A stretch of DNA of 64,000 nt. It comes from DASRDU01 sp035560235 (lineage in GTDB: Bacteria; Acidobacteriota; Blastocatellia; RBC074). The notes under the pieces are model-generated. The model was given only the letters and a program-made list of their open reading frames with translations. It was not told the origin of the DNA and did no database searches. Positions 61,309 to 64,000 of this stretch are shown piece by piece (positions within the stretch are counted from its first letter, which is position 1; each line of letters begins with the position of its first letter). A program made the position numbers and the translations under genes. The stretch covers positions 90,476 through 154,475 of the forward strand of contig DATMAG010000076.1 in NCBI GenBank assembly GCA_035560235.1, given 5' to 3'.

Positions 61309-61370
61309 AGCCAGAAAGAAGGCCGGAAGTACTGGGTACCGTTACTGTATACAAACCCAAATCGCTATAG

Positions 61371-61868
61371 CTATGCTGGAAACAAGATCGGATTATTAGC
61401 ATTGCTCGGGTCAGCCAAATACTTCTCCAAGAAGTCAGAGAACGAATCAGCGACCATACAGTGAGAATTTCCGTCACCAATCCAGATGATTTGATTTTCT
61501 TCATCACCTGCGGAACTCAGGTGGATTGCGTATACGTGTGAAAAGATTAGGTAGTCAGCAAAGATAAAATAAGAAGACGCTTCCGGCAAATGATGAGCAA
61601 TAGCACGATAGTCAGGGATTCCACTATGCTCTGTTAGAATTGCCGGGACAGTCTCTATCTTATTCAAGGGCCAGAAGGAAAGCATCTCTTGATCAAATTC
61701 ATCTTCCTGCATCCCATCAAATGTGCTGAAATACTCTCGCATGTCTTGAGGCAGAAGAACGCTGTATCTGGCTTCAAATGATGCGATTTCCTCAAAAGAT
61801 GCTGGCGGTCTGACCCTAACTCCTGTAGACAACCAATACGTCTTCAGTTTGTCAACAGGTCGGATCAT
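61371..61868 (-). CDS. SMI1/KNR4 (SUKH) family immunity protein
   Basis: 165 residues. The SUKH fold is indicated by PPASFEEIASFEARYSVLLPQDMREYFSTFDGM at the N-terminus (usual signature: a helix with LP.D...F...NG), then SSYFIFADYLIFSHVYAIHL and a C-terminal VADSFSDFLEKYLADP. SUKH proteins are the commonest immunity partners of RHS and other polymorphic toxins, often against nucleases. The ATG directly abuts the stop of the RHS toxin gene, so the two are translationally coupled. AT-rich relative to the RHS core. Confidence 0.88.
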   Translation of the reverse strand: MIRPVDKLKTYWLSTGVRVRPPASFEEIASFEARYSVLLPQDMREYFSTFDGMQEDEFDQEMLSFWPLNKIETVPAILTEHSGIPDYRAIAHHLPEASSYFIFADYLIFSHVYAIHLSSAGDEENQIIWIGDGNSHCMVADSFSDFLEKYLADPSNANNPILFPA

Positions 61869-63230
61869 CTATAATTCTCCCAAGTGTTTGAGAATTTGCA
61901 CGATGCGGCGCCATTGGACATTTCCACCGCCCCTCAGGCTTATATCTTTGCCTTCAGCAAGTCGTCTGAACGCTGCTTCCATGTAAACCTTCAGGTCTTT
62001 CGTGTTCAGACCTTCAGGCATTTTGCCTGTTTCGAAAAACTTTTCAATAAGCTTATGTTTCCCCTTATCCAACAGTGTCAAAAGCTGCTCTCTGGGAAGG
62101 TGCGAGAAAGGCCTGGCAGCTCTCACTGTAAGCAAGTAGCTATTTACGCCTTCAAATGCAGCTCCGGTAATAATCTCTACAGTAAGTATTGCAGCCGGAA
62201 CAGTCAAATTAACAGCAGAAACGATATATATCGCGTTCTTAGTCGCTTGCGCGCGCCCAGCTAACCCAGGGTCTTGTGCATTACCAAAGAAGAGTCCATT
62301 TTGGAAGTCCGTCCAGTTGTCATCGCTTAATCGCCGATATGTTCCTGCCTGCTCGCCAGCGTCATTGTAAATCTTCCCATCTTTAACCGTAAATCCAGAA
62401 TTTACGAGACTCTGCTTATACTTCGGCCAATCTTTATCGTCATAATCGAAGCACTTATCGTAACAAACCCGGAATTTTAATCCGTCTGGATCAGTGTATA
62501 CGACAGGGCTGCTACGAGCATAGGCATAAAGATTCCAACTTTGCGGATCACTTTCATCAGCGCCCGCATGCCCGACGGGGTCAGGACTGGTGAATCTTCC
62601 TTGCACACTGCTGCAATATCTTGCCTGCATGTAATCCAGTCCAGACTCGCCATCACGCTCGTGCCCGGTAAACTTCATTCGCGGCTTGTCATCCACCGCA
62701 TACCCGCTCCCGCTCGCCGCCCGATGCCCTATGGTCGCGGCCAGTTCCTCGCCAAACGGCAGATAATCTCTGCGTTTGATCCCGTTCAGGCTCCCGCTCC
62801 GGTTCACCAGCATCCGCGTCGAGCCGAGATGATCCGTCACCAGCCACTGCAACTGTTTGTCCCCCGTCTCCGTGCTGTCAAAGACCACCAGCAACTGTCC
62901 GCCCCGATACCCGTACTCCTTCGTTGGCGCGCCTGCTGCTCCCTGCTTCGGATATTCCGCCAGCAGCAGCCCGTCAGGATCATAGACCTGCCAGACTTCG
63001 CCGTTCGCTCCCGTCTGCCCCACCAGCCGCTTCACCCGCCGCCCGTTCGCATCATACCGATACCGCTGCCACACGCTGCCGTCGTGCGCCGCCGTCATCT
63101 TCCCGTCGGCATTGTACCATCGTTTGCCCGCATCGGGATTCCCTGATCCGCTCAGCCCGGTGGTGTATGTGTCGCGCGTCTGATTGCCCGCCGCGTCGTA
63201 CTCCATTACTCCGCTCTGGCCCGCTGGCAC
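61869..63230 (-). CDS. RHS repeat-associated core protein with C-terminal toxin domain
   Basis: 453 residues from a GTG at 63230. RHS repeats in the same frame extend upstream to about 63335 (SLYDRRGNRQITAASGAG) without a start, so the protein is probably 5'-truncated. The core is clear: TDHLGSTRMLVNRSGSL, KRRDYLPFGEEL, KFTGHERDGESGLDYMQARY, GRFTSPDPVGHAG and WNLYAYARSSPVVYTDPDGL. The roughly 210-residue tip after DPDGL is AT-rich, has one hydrophobic stretch (IVSAVNLTVPAAILTVEIIT) and a basic helical end (LTLLDKGKHKLIEKFFETGK). I recognise no toxin family. The SUKH partner suggests nuclease activity by analogy. Confidence 0.82.
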   Translation of the reverse strand: MPAGQSGVMEYDAAGNQTRDTYTTGLSGSGNPDAGKRWYNADGKMTAAHDGSVWQRYRYDANGRRVKRLVGQTGANGEVWQVYDPDGLLLAEYPKQGAAGAPTKEYGYRGGQLLVVFDSTETGDKQLQWLVTDHLGSTRMLVNRSGSLNGIKRRDYLPFGEELAATIGHRAASGSGYAVDDKPRMKFTGHERDGESGLDYMQARYCSSVQGRFTSPDPVGHAGADESDPQSWNLYAYARSSPVVYTDPDGLKFRVCYDKCFDYDDKDWPKYKQSLVNSGFTVKDGKIYNDAGEQAGTYRRLSDDNWTDFQNGLFFGNAQDPGLAGRAQATKNAIYIVSAVNLTVPAAILTVEIITGAAFEGVNSYLLTVRAARPFSHLPREQLLTLLDKGKHKLIEKFFETGKMPEGLNTKDLKVYMEAAFRRLAEGKDISLRGGGNVQWRRIVQILKHLGEL

Positions 63231-63495
63231 GCCCAGCCGGTTGTTGGCGGCATCAATTGTAAACGACAGATTGTTGCTGCCCGCGCCGCTCGCGGCAGTG
63301 ATCTGCCGGTTGCCCCGGCGATCATAGAGGGACTTCTGCGTGAAGGGATGGCGGCGGAGCGTGTGAGAGCGCGAGCCACGGAGCCGCCGCCCACGGAGCC
63401 GATGCGAAAAGGGAATGGAGCTAAAGAAGCCAGGTGGATGATAAACCTTATATTATGACTTGTGCAGACGCGGCATTGAGCGATATCGGATACAT

Positions 63496-63762
63496 TCAAA
63501 ATGCCGCCTCAACAGGAACGGATTTGCCCGCGTACTTTTGAATGATGAAAATTATTGTTCCCAGATCGCCTTTGGAACTCCAGATTTTCACCTTTTTTCC
63601 ACCCTCAAACTGAATCCTCAAGAAGTAAGCGGCTTGGGAAAGTTTTGTTACGCTTGAATATGGCCTATTTATCTTCATCCCAAACATTGACCTGTGTTCG
63701 ATAAAAGTGTCTGTGAAAATAGTTCTTGAAACAAATGATTCCAGCGGCAGGAGCGGAATCAT
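63496..63762 (-). CDS. small hypothetical protein, possible orphan immunity gene
   Basis: 88 residues, AT-rich codon use unlike the surroundings. The sequence (YSSVTKLSQAAYFLRIQFEG, then a KVKIWSSKGDLGTIIFIIQK strand-helix) looks like a small alpha/beta protein. It lies upstream of the truncated RHS gene on the same strand. Orphan immunity genes often persist near RHS loci, but no family is recognised, and a toxin-tip fragment is an alternative. Several internal Met codons make the start uncertain. Confidence 0.4.
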   Translation of the reverse strand: MIPLLPLESFVSRTIFTDTFIEHRSMFGMKINRPYSSVTKLSQAAYFLRIQFEGGKKVKIWSSKGDLGTIIFIIQKYAGKSVPVEAAF

Positions 63763-64000
63763 TCCGAGAGTGAAAATCTCACAGGCCCGCCAAATCCATC
63801 CCGATTCTTGCCAGAACCTGATTACTGAAAAGTGACAGGTGAGAAGCCGACGAAAGGCTCCCCCCTTGATCCATCAGGTCTTTGATAATTTTTGTGGTGA
63901 GAACGGAGAGGCGCTTAAAAACGGCTCTACCTCGGTATCATTGGTTTGCCAATCAACAAAAACCAGGGAGAGCCGTACGCGATATGCGCCTGCATCGGAT
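63763..64000. other. right-edge segment, possible start of a mobile element
   Basis: No complete gene. ACGGCTCT at about 63926 and AGAGCCGT at about 63970 form an 8-bp inverted repeat across about 36 bases, and a possible ATG (MRLHR) lies at the very end of the window. The arrangement could be the left end of an insertion sequence, but too little is visible to decide. Confidence 0.25.

Overview
The window is GC-rich chromosomal DNA of a Gram-negative heterotroph. The closest fit is Acidobacteriota. The markers are a giant carboxypeptidase-regulatory-domain/TonB receptor without a SusD partner, several relics of S9 peptidases and amidohydrolases, tandem cytochrome c / copper-monooxygenase-like secreted proteins, SYLF and LVIVD-repeat proteins, and a ribH-nusB pair. 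This assignment is inferred from gene families, not from a marker-gene search. I saw no rRNA, tRNA or CRISPR array.

Layout. 0.1-4.5 kb: three tandem secreted haem/copper proteins. 4.7-6.9 kb: a TetR regulator with a perfect operator palindrome, a LysE exporter and a SYLF protein. 7.2-14.7 kb: signalling and lipid genes (histidine kinase, PDZ protein, SpoIIE-type phosphatase, acyl-CoA ligase). 14.8-15.6 kb: small genes, including a Cys/His-rich microprotein. 15.7-21.7 kb: housekeeping (rhomboid, 3-hydroxyacyl-CoA dehydrogenase, two crotonase-fold proteins, ribH, nusB, a cupin). 21.7-36.7 kb: a LacI-regulated glycan locus (MFS, LacI, TonB receptor, two TPR lipoprotein-like proteins, GH144-like, GH3, GH144-like) that I read as a candidate beta-1,2-glucan utilisation locus. 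36.7-41.6 kb: small genes mixed with decayed gene fragments.

41.5-46.5 kb is a distinct island. One 1567-residue SF1 helicase fused to a Vsr/MTES_1575-like nuclease has lower-GC codon use and lies between two copies of an exact 22-bp direct repeat, each inside a relic of a TPR-protein 3' end. It looks like a single-gene defence candidate. 46.5-53.1 kb carries a 10-haem cytochrome with a C-terminal LVIVD beta-propeller plus a predicted outer-membrane barrel, possibly an electron conduit. 53.6-59.5 kb carries a NrdD-like protein that has lost its radical glycine and catalytic cysteines, then thiD, two membrane proteins, glpX and tdk. 60.1-64.0 kb is a scar of S9 peptidase, RHS and integrase fragments around an intact RHS toxin / SUKH immunity pair.

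A further theme is non-coding. At least four arrays of 7-bp units, each folded as an inverted repeat, sit just 3' of stop codons (10.4, 36.7, 55.8 and 56.7 kb). One of them has replaced the 3' end of thiD.
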